From NCBI GenBank assembly GCA_903944255.1, contig CAJARE010000071.1:1-28291 (forward strand): 28,291 nucleotides of DNA. Reading direction: 5' to 3'. The translations under genes were made by a program, and so were the position numbers. This stretch comes from an uncultured beta proteobacterium. Lineage in GTDB: Bacteria; Pseudomonadota; Gammaproteobacteria; Burkholderiales; Burkholderiaceae. Every line of letters begins with the position of its first letter. Within the stretch, counting starts at the first letter, position 1. Below are positions 1 through 8,116 of this stretch, in pieces. Under the pieces are notes generated by a model that was not told where the DNA came from, did not search any database, and was given only the letters and a program-made list of their open reading frames with translations.

Positions 1-423
1 GTGCGTTCTCGAAATAAGATCATGATTACCCGCGTAATGCAGTGCGCCTTCATAAGCTCCAGGAATACCAACTTTCAGCAATTGCTCAGCCATCTGTTTA
101 GCACGATCACCGCGACCTTCGCGAGTACGCTTGAGACCATCTAAGATACCTTCATCATCTGGATCAATACCTAATCCAACAATATGGATCGTTTGACCAA
201 GCCAAGTCACAGAAATTTCTACACCGGCCAAGTAATTCATATTGAGAGCAGCAGCAGCTTCTCTAGCGCGCTGTTGACCGCCTAATTCATCATGATCAGT
301 AAGAGACCAAAGTTTCACGCCGTTAGCATGAGCACGTTGCGCAAGCTCCTCTGGAGTCAGGGTGCCATCAGAGACCACTGAGTGGCAGTGTAAATCGGCA
401 TTCATGGCTGAAATAGAACTCAT
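1..423 (-). CDS. PHP-domain phosphoesterase (YciV/RNase AM type), 3' end outside window
   Basis: I translated 141 codons by hand from an ATG at 423; the gene runs off the left edge, so the C-terminal half is missing. Visible PHP metal-binding motifs: DLHCHS near residue 10, DGTL, TDHDE near residue 43, AGVEIS, and HIVGLGID. ISRTH at the edge matches the conserved ISRPH-like motif of the YciV/TrpH subgroup. Known members (RNase AM / 3',5'-nucleotide bisphosphate phosphatase) trim 5' ends of rRNA and hydrolyse pAp-type nucleotides in the cytoplasm; I infer this role by family. An AGGG ribosome site lies just before the ATG, in the 9-bp gap after the zapE stop, so it is probably the last visible gene of the sucA-sucB-lpdA-zapE run. 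An in-frame ATG also exists at 405. Confidence 0.85.
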   Translation of the reverse strand, partial: MSSISAMNADLHCHSVVSDGTLTPEELAQRAHANGVKLWSLTDHDELGGQQRAREAAAALNMNYLAGVEISVTWLGQTIHIVGLGIDPDDEGILDGLKRTREGRGDRAKQMAEQLLKVGIPGAYEGALHYAGNHDLISRTH

Positions 424-432
424 GACCCTATT

Positions 433-1536
433 TTAGGTCAAGCTGGTATCAATGACACGACGGGGTGCATCTAGATAGTCTCGGGACTGCATTTCAATCA
501 AGCGCGATACCGTTCGGGAAAATTCACCGGTAATTTGCCCTTCTGTGTATAAATCAGGGGCCAGAACCTCTGCCGAGACGATTAGCTTGATCTTATGGTC
601 ATATAAAACATCAATCAACCAAATAAAGCGTCGCGCCTCATTGGTCATTCTAGGGGGCATATAAGGAACGCCAGACAAAATTACTGTATGAAATAGTTTG
701 GCAATCTCTAAATAGTCATTTTGGGAGCGTGGGCCGCAGCACAGGGTTTGGAAATCAAACCAGACCACGCCACCCCCCATAAAAAGCGGACGTAATTCTC
801 TTGATTCAATATAGAGCATTGGGTTTGCTACTGCTTGCTGGTGCCCAATTAATCCATGAAACATTCCAAGCAGGCGTTGATTTGTCTTTTGATCTAAAGG
901 CGTTAGGTAGGCTTCAACTTGGGCCATCTGCACACGACGGTAATCATTACCAGCATCTACATTGAGAACTTCTAACTGCTCTTCAAGCAATTTAATCGCA
1001 GGCAATAATCGATCACGATGAAGTCCATTGGGATAAAGCTGATCTGGCCGATAGTTAGAAGTCATTACAAATTGCACTCGATCAGCAAATAAGGCGCTCA
1101 GCAAGCGATACAAAATCATGGCATCAGCAATATCATTAATATGAAATTCATCGAAGCAAATTAAGCGGTAGCGTTGAGAAATTCGCAGAGCGAGCTCGTC
1201 TAAGGGATCCGCCAGTCCAGAGAGCTCATGTAATTCGCGATGTACTTCACGCATAAACTCATGAAAATGAATGCGTATCTTTTTTTCTAATGGTGATGCT
1301 TCATAAAAACAATCCATCAAAAAAGATTTACCTCGACCTACTCCACCCCATAAATATAGGCCCCTAGGAAGCTTAGGTTTAAAAATTTTCTTTTTAAGAT
1401 TGTTACTGCGAATTTCTTTATACGCAATCCATTCATCCTCGCATTGCTGCAAACGCTCTACAGCACGGAGTTGCGCGGGATCGCTTTGGAAGCCCCGCGC
1501 TTGTAGCTCTTGATGGTAAAACTCAATCGTTTTCAA
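433..1536 (-). CDS. zapE: Cell division protein ZapE (AFG1-like P-loop ATPase)
   Basis: 367 residues, close to the E. coli ZapE length of 375. Walker A is GGVGRGKS (residues 64-71, Lys70), followed by HFHEFMREVH and Walker B ICFDEF (126-131). Later family motifs include MTSNYRPDQLYPNGL, VDAGNDYR, LCCGPRSQNDY and SRLIEMQS. ZapE is a cytoplasmic ATPase that acts on the Z-ring, mainly under stress or low oxygen. The start is a TTG at 1536 that directly follows the lpdA stop TAA (1539-1537) in the same frame. No Shine-Dalgarno sequence is visible, so translation probably depends on ribosomes finishing lpdA. The N-terminal residues from about 6 to 30 align with E. coli ZapE, so a start much further downstream is unlikely. 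Confidence 0.93.
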   Translation of the reverse strand: MKTIEFYHQELQARGFQSDPAQLRAVERLQQCEDEWIAYKEIRSNNLKKKIFKPKLPRGLYLWGGVGRGKSFLMDCFYEASPLEKKIRIHFHEFMREVHRELHELSGLADPLDELALRISQRYRLICFDEFHINDIADAMILYRLLSALFADRVQFVMTSNYRPDQLYPNGLHRDRLLPAIKLLEEQLEVLNVDAGNDYRRVQMAQVEAYLTPLDQKTNQRLLGMFHGLIGHQQAVANPMLYIESRELRPLFMGGGVVWFDFQTLCCGPRSQNDYLEIAKLFHTVILSGVPYMPPRMTNEARRFIWLIDVLYDHKIKLIVSAEVLAPDLYTEGQITGEFSRTVSRLIEMQSRDYLDAPRRVIDTSLT

Positions 1537-2973
1537 TTACATATTTAATGCACGTTGATCCGTCGCCAATGCTGCTTCGCGTACCACCTCCGACAAACTT
1601 GGATGCGGATGACAGATGCGGGCAATATCCTCAGCTGCCGCTTTAAATTCCATTGCCACAGCGGCTTCAGCAATTAAATCAGAAGCATTCGCTCCAATAA
1701 TATGAACCCCCAGAATCTCATCAGTCTTTGCATCAGCCAATACCTTGACAAACCCGTCTGCACGACCCATACCTAAAGCACGGCCATTAGCTGCAAATGG
1801 AAATTGACCTGCCTTGTAAGCAATACCAGCCTCTTTAAGTGCTTGCTCGGTTTTACCAACCCAAGCAATCTCAGGGTCAGTGTAAATGACCCAAGGAATG
1901 CAGTTGTAATCGATATGCGGCTTCTGACCTGCAATGATTTCAGCAACTAAAACGCCTTCGTCTTCAGCTTTATGAGCCAACATCGGACCGCGTACTACAT
2001 CACCAACTGCATAGACGCCAGGTGCAGCAGTGGCACAAGTATGGTCATCCACTGGAATAAAGCCGCGCTCATCTACCTTGAGGCCAATCTTGTCTAGACC
2101 TAATTGATCAGTATTGGGTATACGACCAACAGAAACAATTAAGCGATCGCATTCTAATTTCAGGGCTTTACCAGCACTATCTGTGTAGTGAACTACTACC
2201 CCTTTCTTGTCTGCTTTCACTTCACCAATCTTCACACCCATATTGATGTTTAAACCTTGTTTAGTGAAAAGCTTTTGCGCTTCCTTTGCAATGCCTTGGT
2301 CGCATGCTGCTAAAAAAGATGGCAAAGCCTCGAGCACAATCACTTCAGAACCAAGGCGGCGCCAAACTGAACCCAATTCCAAGCCAATCACACCTGCACC
2401 AATAACACCCAACTTCTTGGGTACAGAATCAAACTTTAAGGCACCCTCGTTATCACAAATCAATACATTATCTACTGATATGCCAGGGAGATGACGGGCT
2501 TTAGAGCCTGTTGCAATAATGACATTCTTGGCGCTGACCGTTTCTTTTTCTTTTCCATCGATCTTAATTTGATAACCATTGGCACTCTTGCCTTCAAATG
2601 AGGCATGACCTTTTAGTAAGGTAATCTTGTTTTTACGAAATAAGTATTGAATACCAGCAGTCATCTTGGTAACAATCTCGTCTTTGCGCGTGACCATTTT
2701 TTTGGAATCAATGCTGACAGAGCCAACCGTAATGCCATGATCTACAGCATGATGACTGATCTTCTCAAACTCTTCAGAGGAAGCCAGCAATGCCTTAGAG
2801 GGGATGCAACCAACATTTAAACAAGTGCCACCAAGGCGTATTTCACCCTTGGGATCATCAAAGGGATTAGATTCCGCACAGGCAACTTTAAAACCAAGTT
2901 GCGCCGCACGAATTGCGGCAATGTAACCACCAGGGCCACCACCGATTACAACTACATCAAAAGCTTGACTCAT
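1537..2973 (-). CDS. lpdA: Dihydrolipoyl dehydrogenase, E3 of 2-oxoglutarate dehydrogenase
   Basis: 478 residues, the usual size. It reoxidises the dihydrolipoyl arm of E2 and passes electrons through FAD to NAD+. Visible features: N-terminal FAD site VVVIGGGPGGYIAA (residues 8-20); redox cysteine pair in GGTCLNVGCIPSK (Cys51 and Cys56); NAD-binding GAGVIGLELGS; second FAD motif ending in AVGDV; and C-terminal active-site HPHPSLSE (His457, Glu462). The ATG at 2973 is preceded by GGGAAG. It sits 11 bp after sucB and directly before zapE, so it is the third gene of the sucA-sucB-lpdA operon and most likely the E3 dedicated to this complex. The same family can also serve pyruvate dehydrogenase; context favours the 2-oxoglutarate complex. 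Confidence 0.97.
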   Translation of the reverse strand: MSQAFDVVVIGGGPGGYIAAIRAAQLGFKVACAESNPFDDPKGEIRLGGTCLNVGCIPSKALLASSEEFEKISHHAVDHGITVGSVSIDSKKMVTRKDEIVTKMTAGIQYLFRKNKITLLKGHASFEGKSANGYQIKIDGKEKETVSAKNVIIATGSKARHLPGISVDNVLICDNEGALKFDSVPKKLGVIGAGVIGLELGSVWRRLGSEVIVLEALPSFLAACDQGIAKEAQKLFTKQGLNINMGVKIGEVKADKKGVVVHYTDSAGKALKLECDRLIVSVGRIPNTDQLGLDKIGLKVDERGFIPVDDHTCATAAPGVYAVGDVVRGPMLAHKAEDEGVLVAEIIAGQKPHIDYNCIPWVIYTDPEIAWVGKTEQALKEAGIAYKAGQFPFAANGRALGMGRADGFVKVLADAKTDEILGVHIIGANASDLIAEAAVAMEFKAAAEDIARICHPHPSLSEVVREAALATDQRALNM

Positions 2974-2984
2974 GATCTTCCCTT

Positions 2985-4166
2985 TTACAAATCAAGCAGA
3001 AGACGTGAAGGATCTTCTAAAGCATCCTTCATCGCCACTAAGCCTAGCACTGCTTCGCGACCATCAATAATGCGGTGATCGTATGACAATGCGAGATAGT
3101 TGATTGGGCGCACTACTACTTGACCATTCTCAACAACTGCACGATCTTTAGTCGCATGAATACCCAAAATTGCAGATTGGGGAGGATTAATAATGGGAGT
3201 AGATAGCATTGAACCAAATACGCCACCATTTGAGATCGAGAATGTTCCGCCGGTTAACTCTTCAATCGACAGCTTGCCGTCGCGCGCCTTAGCCCCAAAA
3301 TCAGCAATTTTTTTCTCGATATCAGCCAAATTCATTTGGTCAACATCACGCAAAATGGGTACCACCAAACCACGAGGTGAGCTCACTGCTATGCCAATGT
3401 CAAAATAACCGTGGTAAACAATGTCATTACCATCAACAGATGCGTTTAGTAATGGGAACTTCTTCAATGCATGGGTTGCCGCTTTAACAAAGAAAGACAT
3501 AAAGCCTAATTTCACACCATGCACTTTTTCAAACTGCTCTTTATATTTATTCCTTAATGCAATCACTGGACCCATATTGACTTCGTTGAATGTCGTCAAG
3601 ATCGCATTGTTAGCTTGAGATTCCAGCAAACGCTCAGCAATACGAGCACGAAGGCGGCTCATAGGAACACGCTCTTCAGGACGTTCACCTGTTGGCATCG
3701 CTGCTTTTGGCAATGGGGCTGACTTAGCGCCGCCGGCAGCCGCATTCAAAGCATCGCCCTTAGTGATTCGGCCATCGCGACCGGTGCCAGCAACTTGTCC
3801 AGCACTCATATTGTTTTCAGCCAAAATTTTCGCAGCTGATGGAGCGGCAGCGCTAGCAGATTTAACGGGTGCTGCCTTTGCTGGAGCAGCAGTTGGAGCG
3901 GTGGCAGCTGGAGCAGTAGCAACAGCGGTACTATCAATCTTAGCTATCAATTGTTCAGCAACTACAGTACCACCATCACCGACAATAATTTCCGTTAAAA
4001 CACCTGCAGACGGAGCAGGCACTTCAAGTACAACTTTGTCGGTTTCGATTTCAATCAAGATTTCATCTTGACCAACAGCATCCCCAACCTTTTTTTTCCA
4101 TTGCAATAAAGTTGCTTCAGCAACTGATTCAGAGAGTTGTGGAACTTTAACTTCAAAAATAGCCAT
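2985..4166 (-). CDS. sucB: 2-oxoglutarate dehydrogenase E2, dihydrolipoyl succinyltransferase
   Basis: 393 residues with one lipoyl domain. The order is: lipoyl domain 1-77 with the lipoylated lysine in ETDKVVLEV (Lys44); an Ala/Pro/Lys-rich flexible linker about 80-108; peripheral-subunit-binding domain about 108-142 (PSAAKILAENN, GTGRDGRITKGD); and a catalytic core from about 165. The active-site motif YDHRIIDGREAV carries His364 and Asp368. It transfers the succinyl group from lipoyl to CoA in the TCA cycle. The ATG at 4166 follows an AGGATT site. It lies 40 bp after sucA and 11 bp before lpdA. Succinyl rather than acetyl specificity is inferred from the sucA neighbour and single-lipoyl architecture. 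Confidence 0.97.
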   Translation of the reverse strand: MAIFEVKVPQLSESVAEATLLQWKKKVGDAVGQDEILIEIETDKVVLEVPAPSAGVLTEIIVGDGGTVVAEQLIAKIDSTAVATAPAATAPTAAPAKAAPVKSASAAAPSAAKILAENNMSAGQVAGTGRDGRITKGDALNAAAGGAKSAPLPKAAMPTGERPEERVPMSRLRARIAERLLESQANNAILTTFNEVNMGPVIALRNKYKEQFEKVHGVKLGFMSFFVKAATHALKKFPLLNASVDGNDIVYHGYFDIGIAVSSPRGLVVPILRDVDQMNLADIEKKIADFGAKARDGKLSIEELTGGTFSISNGGVFGSMLSTPIINPPQSAILGIHATKDRAVVENGQVVVRPINYLALSYDHRIIDGREAVLGLVAMKDALEDPSRLLLDL

Positions 4167-4206
4167 GATTAATCCTAGTTATGTATATGTAAAGTAATGA
4201 GAACGA

Positions 4207-7062
4207 TTATTTCGTAATCACATAGCCTTTAAGTTTGGCAAATGCCGCATTAAGCAAAGATTTCTGCTGTTCTTGATGAAGATGGGCGTAACCACAGGCT
4301 GGAGAAGCTGAGGCTGGTCGACCCGCATAAGCCAACTTCATGCCATCAGACATACTTTCCAAAATATTGTGCTGTACGAAGAACCAGGCACCTTGATTTT
4401 GTGGCTCATCCTGGCACCAAATGATCTCTTCCAATTTTGGATACTTCTTCAGCTCAGTAGCAAGTGCTTTATGCGGGAACGGATACAGCTGCTCCAAACG
4501 AATAATCGCCACATCCTCAATCTTCTTCTCAGCACGGGCTTTAACTAAATCGTAATAGACCTTACCAGAGCAGATAATTAAACGACTCACCTTCTTCGCA
4601 TCAATAGAGTCATCACGCTCACCTAATACGGTATGGAATCCACCTTTAGTAAATTCAGACAATGGGGAGGCAGCTTCCTTATTTCGCAGCAATGATTTTG
4701 GTGTAAACAAGATCAAGGGTTTACGGAACTGACGAATCATTTGGCGACGTAAGACGTGGAAGATTTGCGATGCAGTTGTTGGCTGAATGACTTGCATATT
4801 GGTATCAGCACATAACTGCATAAAGCGCTCAAGGCGAGCAGATGAATGCTCTGGACCTTGACCTTCATATCCATGAGGCAACATCATCACCAAACCGTTT
4901 GCACGACCCCACTTCACTTCACCAGAGGCGATAAATTGATCAATCACGACTTGTGCACCATTAGCAAAGTCGCCAAACTGTGCTTCCCAGATCGTTAATG
5001 TATTGGGCTCAGCAGCAGCATAGCCATATTCAAAACCAAGAACCGCCTCTTCAGAAAGAATAGAGTCGATCACAGTAAATGGTGCTTGATCTTTTGTGAC
5101 ATGCTGCAAAGGTGTGTACGTACCAGTGTCCCACTTCTCACGATTTTGATCATGCAAGACAGAGTGTCGATGGGTAAAGGTACCGCGTCCGCTGTCTTCA
5201 CCAGATAACCGGACTGGATATCCACTAGCGACCAAGGATGCAAAAGCCATGTGCTCTCCCATACCCCAATCGATATTCACTTCACCACGGCCCATGGCAG
5301 CTCGGTCCTTGTAGACCTTCTCTACCAGTGGATGGGCTTTAAAGTTTTCAGGAATGGTTGAAATTTTCTCAGCCAAGCGCTTCCACTCGGTCAAAGGAAT
5401 AGCGGTATCAGCTTCATCCGTCCATTTCTTATTTAAGAATGGTGACCAATCAACAGCGAACTTCCCTTTGAAGTTGCTCAGCACTGGATCTGAAGTTTGC
5501 TTGCCAGTATCCATTGCAGCCCGATACTCTTTGACCATGAGATCACCAGTACCGACTGGAAGAGCGCCTTGGGCCTCTAATTTATCAGCATAGACCTTAC
5601 GTGTACCAGGGTGTGCTGTAATGATTTTGTACATCAAAGGCTGGGTCATCGCAGGAGAATCTTGCTCGTTGTGACCCATTTTGCGGAAACAAACAATATC
5701 AACTGCTACATCTTTATGAAACTTGGTGCGGAACTCAATTGCTAGCTTGGTGGCTAAAACAACCGCTTCAGGATCATCGCCGTTGACATGCAATACCGGT
5801 GCATCCACAAGCTTCATGATGTCGGTGCAATACAAGCTAGAGCGCAAATCGCGTGGATCAGAAGTAGTAAAGCCAATCTGGTTATTGATCACGATATGAA
5901 CCGTGCCGCCAGTGGAATAGCCACGCACTTCTGACATTGCTAAAGTTTCTTGCATGACACCTTGGCCAGCAATTGCTGCATCACCATGTACTAATACTGG
6001 CAACACCTGCTCGCCAAACGGGTCGCCACGACGCTCCATGCGAGCTCGTGCTGAGCCTTCAACTACTGGGTTCACGATTTCTAGATGGGATGGATTAAAT
6101 GCCAGCGACAAATGTACTGGACCTGCAGGCGTAGAAATATCGCTTGAGAATCCTTGGTGATATTTAACGTCACCTGCTGGGAGCGTTTCTGGCCCCTTGT
6201 GCTCGAACTCGGCGAATAAATCTTTCGGCATCTTACCTAAGGTGTTAACAAGCACATTGAGACGACCGCGATGGGCCATACCAATCACAATCTCTTGTAC
6301 CCCTTTAGCGCCTGCTTCACGAATGAGCTCATCCATACAGGCGATAAAACTTTCACCACCCTCAAGAGAGAAACGCTTTTGACCAACATATTTCGCTTGC
6401 AAATAGCGCTCTAAGCCCTCTGCAGCAGTGATACGGTCCAAAATATGTCGCTTCTCTTCTACATTAAAGCTCGGAGTGGAGCGAATTGACTCTAATTTAT
6501 CTTGCCACCACTTCTTAATGGTTTGGTCAGCAATAAACATGAACTCAGCACCAATCGTGCCGCAATAGGTTTCACGTAATGCTTGTAGTAAATCCCGCAA
6601 AGTCATTTCTGACTTGCCGAAGAAGGTGTTGCTTGTATTGAAGACGATGTCCATATCGCCATCGGTAAAACCATAGAACGAAGGATCAAGCTCAGGGATA
6701 TTCTGACGCTCTGTACGCTTTAGGGGGTCGATATCAGCCCAGCGATTACCCACGTTTCGGTATGCAGCAATCAGTTGCTGCACAGCAACACGCTTGCGCC
6801 CCATTTCTGAATCAGCTGAATCAGAAATAGTTCTAATCGGGCCTTGCTTGGCACGCTCCGCAAATGACGCAACAATCGGTCCATGCGCAATGTCGGTGCG
6901 TGATGAACCATCAACCGCAGGAATTTGTTTTACGTTATCAAAATAATCTCGCCAATGCGCTTCTACTGAAGTCGGATCGTGCAAATAAGATTCGTAGAGT
7001 TCTTCTACATAGGGGGCGTTTCCGCCGAAGAGATACGAGTTTTCTCTTTGGTCCTGCATCAT
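4207..7062 (-). CDS. sucA: 2-oxoglutarate dehydrogenase E1 component
   Basis: About 951 residues; this thiamine-diphosphate enzyme decarboxylates 2-oxoglutarate and succinylates the lipoyl arm of E2. Numbered from the upstream GTG: N-terminal E1 peptide with SYLFGGNAPYVEELY; MAHRGRLN near 266; FNPSHLE near 326; HGDAAIAGQG near 362; VINNQIGFTTS near 395; NGDDPEAVV near 430; and CFRKMGHNEQDSP near 461, followed by the transketolase-like pyrimidine-binding region and C-terminal domain. I prefer the ATG at 7062, which has an AAAGGTGA ribosome site ending 8 bp upstream. A GTG at 7071 would overlap that site and a second ATG follows at 7059. It is the first gene of the odh operon; palindromes in its 5' region suggest regulation. 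Confidence 0.97.
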   Translation of the reverse strand: MMQDQRENSYLFGGNAPYVEELYESYLHDPTSVEAHWRDYFDNVKQIPAVDGSSRTDIAHGPIVASFAERAKQGPIRTISDSADSEMGRKRVAVQQLIAAYRNVGNRWADIDPLKRTERQNIPELDPSFYGFTDGDMDIVFNTSNTFFGKSEMTLRDLLQALRETYCGTIGAEFMFIADQTIKKWWQDKLESIRSTPSFNVEEKRHILDRITAAEGLERYLQAKYVGQKRFSLEGGESFIACMDELIREAGAKGVQEIVIGMAHRGRLNVLVNTLGKMPKDLFAEFEHKGPETLPAGDVKYHQGFSSDISTPAGPVHLSLAFNPSHLEIVNPVVEGSARARMERRGDPFGEQVLPVLVHGDAAIAGQGVMQETLAMSEVRGYSTGGTVHIVINNQIGFTTSDPRDLRSSLYCTDIMKLVDAPVLHVNGDDPEAVVLATKLAIEFRTKFHKDVAVDIVCFRKMGHNEQDSPAMTQPLMYKIITAHPGTRKVYADKLEAQGALPVGTGDLMVKEYRAAMDTGKQTSDPVLSNFKGKFAVDWSPFLNKKWTDEADTAIPLTEWKRLAEKISTIPENFKAHPLVEKVYKDRAAMGRGEVNIDWGMGEHMAFASLVASGYPVRLSGEDSGRGTFTHRHSVLHDQNREKWDTGTYTPLQHVTKDQAPFTVIDSILSEEAVLGFEYGYAAAEPNTLTIWEAQFGDFANGAQVVIDQFIASGEVKWGRANGLVMMLPHGYEGQGPEHSSARLERFMQLCADTNMQVIQPTTASQIFHVLRRQMIRQFRKPLILFTPKSLLRNKEAASPLSEFTKGGFHTVLGERDDSIDAKKVSRLIICSGKVYYDLVKARAEKKIEDVAIIRLEQLYPFPHKALATELKKYPKLEEIIWCQDEPQNQGAWFFVQHNILESMSDGMKLAYAGRPASASPACGYAHLHQEQQKSLLNAAFAKLKGYVITK

Positions 7063-7100
7063 GATGCTCACCTTTCATCGGGTTTCCCGAATCAAAACTG

Positions 7101-7112
7101 TGGTTATAACCA
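7101..7112. promoter_or_regulatory. 12-bp perfect palindrome upstream of sucA
   Basis: TGGTTATAACCA is its own reverse complement and ends about 39 bp upstream of the chosen sucA ATG. Its inner TATAAC could serve as a minus-strand -10 element, but I see no convincing -35 at 16-18 bp. The outer TGGT/ACCA halves resemble operator half-sites of FadR/GntR-type regulators, though the spacing here is even, unlike their usual odd spacing. An operator overlapping the sucA promoter is an inference. Confidence 0.4.
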
Positions 7113-7277
7113 TTCGTTGCTCGGCTTCACCGTTTCACGAATTGCTCTGTGCAAATACTGCCACTACATCTGTAATTTAACACGATTAACCATTAATTCA
7201 TAAAGGACTTTCCATTGCTTCTATGAGATTGAGGGTATTTAGCAGTGAATAAGAGATGAATAAGGCCTTTCCTACCA

Positions 7278-7330
7278 ATCTTTCAAGACTGCCCGACAGA
7301 TTGAAAGATATTTGATTCTTATTCTCTAAA
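7278..7330 (+). promoter_or_regulatory. Inverted repeat and candidate promoter of the HTH-REC gene
   Basis: ATCTTTCAA (7278-7286) and TTGAAAGAT (7301-7309) form a perfect 9-bp inverted repeat with a 14-bp spacer. The right arm begins with TTGAAA, a plausible -35, followed 18 bp later by TCTAAA (7325-7330), a weak -10. No T-run follows, so it is not an intrinsic terminator. A dimeric regulator bound here would cover the promoter; autoregulation by the downstream protein is inference. Confidence 0.35.
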
Positions 7331-7362
7331 TCTTCAATTGAATTAATAAATTAAAGGGAAAT

Positions 7363-8061
7363 ATGAAAACAATTACCCCAGATATGGAATATCTCAGCAC
7401 TAGGCAAAGTGCCAAAGTTTTGCAAGTTTCGTTAGGGACCGTCCAAAAAATGGTTGAGCTGGGCGAATTAATTGCCTGGAAAACCCGTGGAGGCCATAGA
7501 AGAATACTGACAAGCTCTCTAGAACAGCAGTTACAGCGAAGAAAACGGGCAATGCGCCAAAAATCCACTCAAAACTGCATAGCCCTAGGAATATTTAGAA
7601 GGATAGAAAATAGCGAAGAATTGCTTGAATCCATTCAAGACTGGCAATTAAAGGTTGAAATGGAGGTAGCCATTGACAGTTTAGAGGGGCTAATGAAGGC
7701 TGTCTCTATTGCCCCCGATCTTATCTTTCTAGATGCCCTCATTCCACCTATTGAGCAGGTTCATCTCATACATTATTTGAGTAAAAACAATGACACACAG
7801 CGTATTCCTATCTTAATAGATGAAGGTTTTATTAAACTGCACCCAGGGGTAGTCAGCCTGGCTGATGAGAATAGCGGCACTAGACCCCCACTCTCAGAAA
7901 ATATCAAAAGAGAGCTTGAAAATGGCTTAATTGAACAAAATCCGCTCATTGTTGCTTATCCAGCTACCAATACTGAGCTAGATCCCTCTATGAGCTATCG
8001 CAGCCGACACGAATTACTTGAGCCGGTATTTATCGAAGCGCTATCAAGAAAATGCCTCTAA
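7363..8061 (+). CDS. Excisionase/MerR-like HTH fused to a degenerate receiver domain
   Basis: 232 residues. Residues about 9-50 form an excisionase/MerR-type helix-turn-helix (YLSTRQSAKVLQVSLGTVQ, then VELGELIAWKTRGGHRRI), followed by a basic linker (RRKRAMRQK, 59-67). Residues about 70-185 have receiver-like order: a first strand CIALGIF lacking the acidic pair, PDLIFLDALIPP with a possible phospho-acceptor Asp124, and IPILID where strand 4 should be. The usual switch Thr/Ser and strand-5 Lys are not apparent. I infer a DNA-binding transcription regulator whose pseudo-receiver binds a ligand or protein rather than receiving phosphate from a kinase. No histidine kinase is nearby. The ATG follows AAAGGG. 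It is monocistronic, ending in a strong terminator, with an inverted repeat over its putative promoter. Confidence 0.8.
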   Translation: MKTITPDMEYLSTRQSAKVLQVSLGTVQKMVELGELIAWKTRGGHRRILTSSLEQQLQRRKRAMRQKSTQNCIALGIFRRIENSEELLESIQDWQLKVEMEVAIDSLEGLMKAVSIAPDLIFLDALIPPIEQVHLIHYLSKNNDTQRIPILIDEGFIKLHPGVVSLADENSGTRPPLSENIKRELENGLIEQNPLIVAYPATNTELDPSMSYRSRHELLEPVFIEALSRKCL

Positions 8062-8063
8062 AT

Positions 8064-8092
8064 AAAAAGGCCGCTAATATAGCGGCCTTTTT
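8064..8092. terminator. Bidirectional intrinsic terminator
   Basis: AAAAAGGCCGCTA (8064-8076), loop ATA, TAGCGGCCTTTTT (8080-8092): a perfect 13-bp stem with a T-run on both strands. It lies 3 bp after the HTH-REC stop and 25 bp after the convergent H-NS-like gene, and should end both transcripts. Confidence 0.93.
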
Positions 8093-8116
8093 ATAATTTT
8101 CTTTAAAATCAATAAG

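Larger units (their letters stand above)
7072..7362. other. Divergent intergenic region sucA / HTH-REC regulator (291 bp)
   Basis: The region carries the 5' regions of two divergent genes and no credible ORF. From the sucA side it holds a 13-bp dyad TCGGG-TTT-CCCGA (7078-7090), a 12-bp perfect palindrome (7101-7112), an AT-rich centre, and a 9-bp inverted repeat (7278-7286 with 7301-7309) close to the plus-strand gene. An AAAGGG ribosome site precedes the ATG at 7363. Confidence 0.8.

Noticed and set aside
3763..4071. 102-residue Ala/Thr-rich plus-strand ORF inside sucB
   Set aside because: Its composition is the antisense of the Ala/Pro-rich linker of sucB, not a gene.
7063..7071. GTG start for sucA at 7071
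   Set aside because: It would overlap the AAAGGTGA ribosome site, which is well spaced for the ATG at 7062.
7326..7568. 80-residue minus-strand ORF opposite the HTH gene
   Set aside because: It is a shadow of the HTH-coding frame, with no ribosome site and no recognisable domain.
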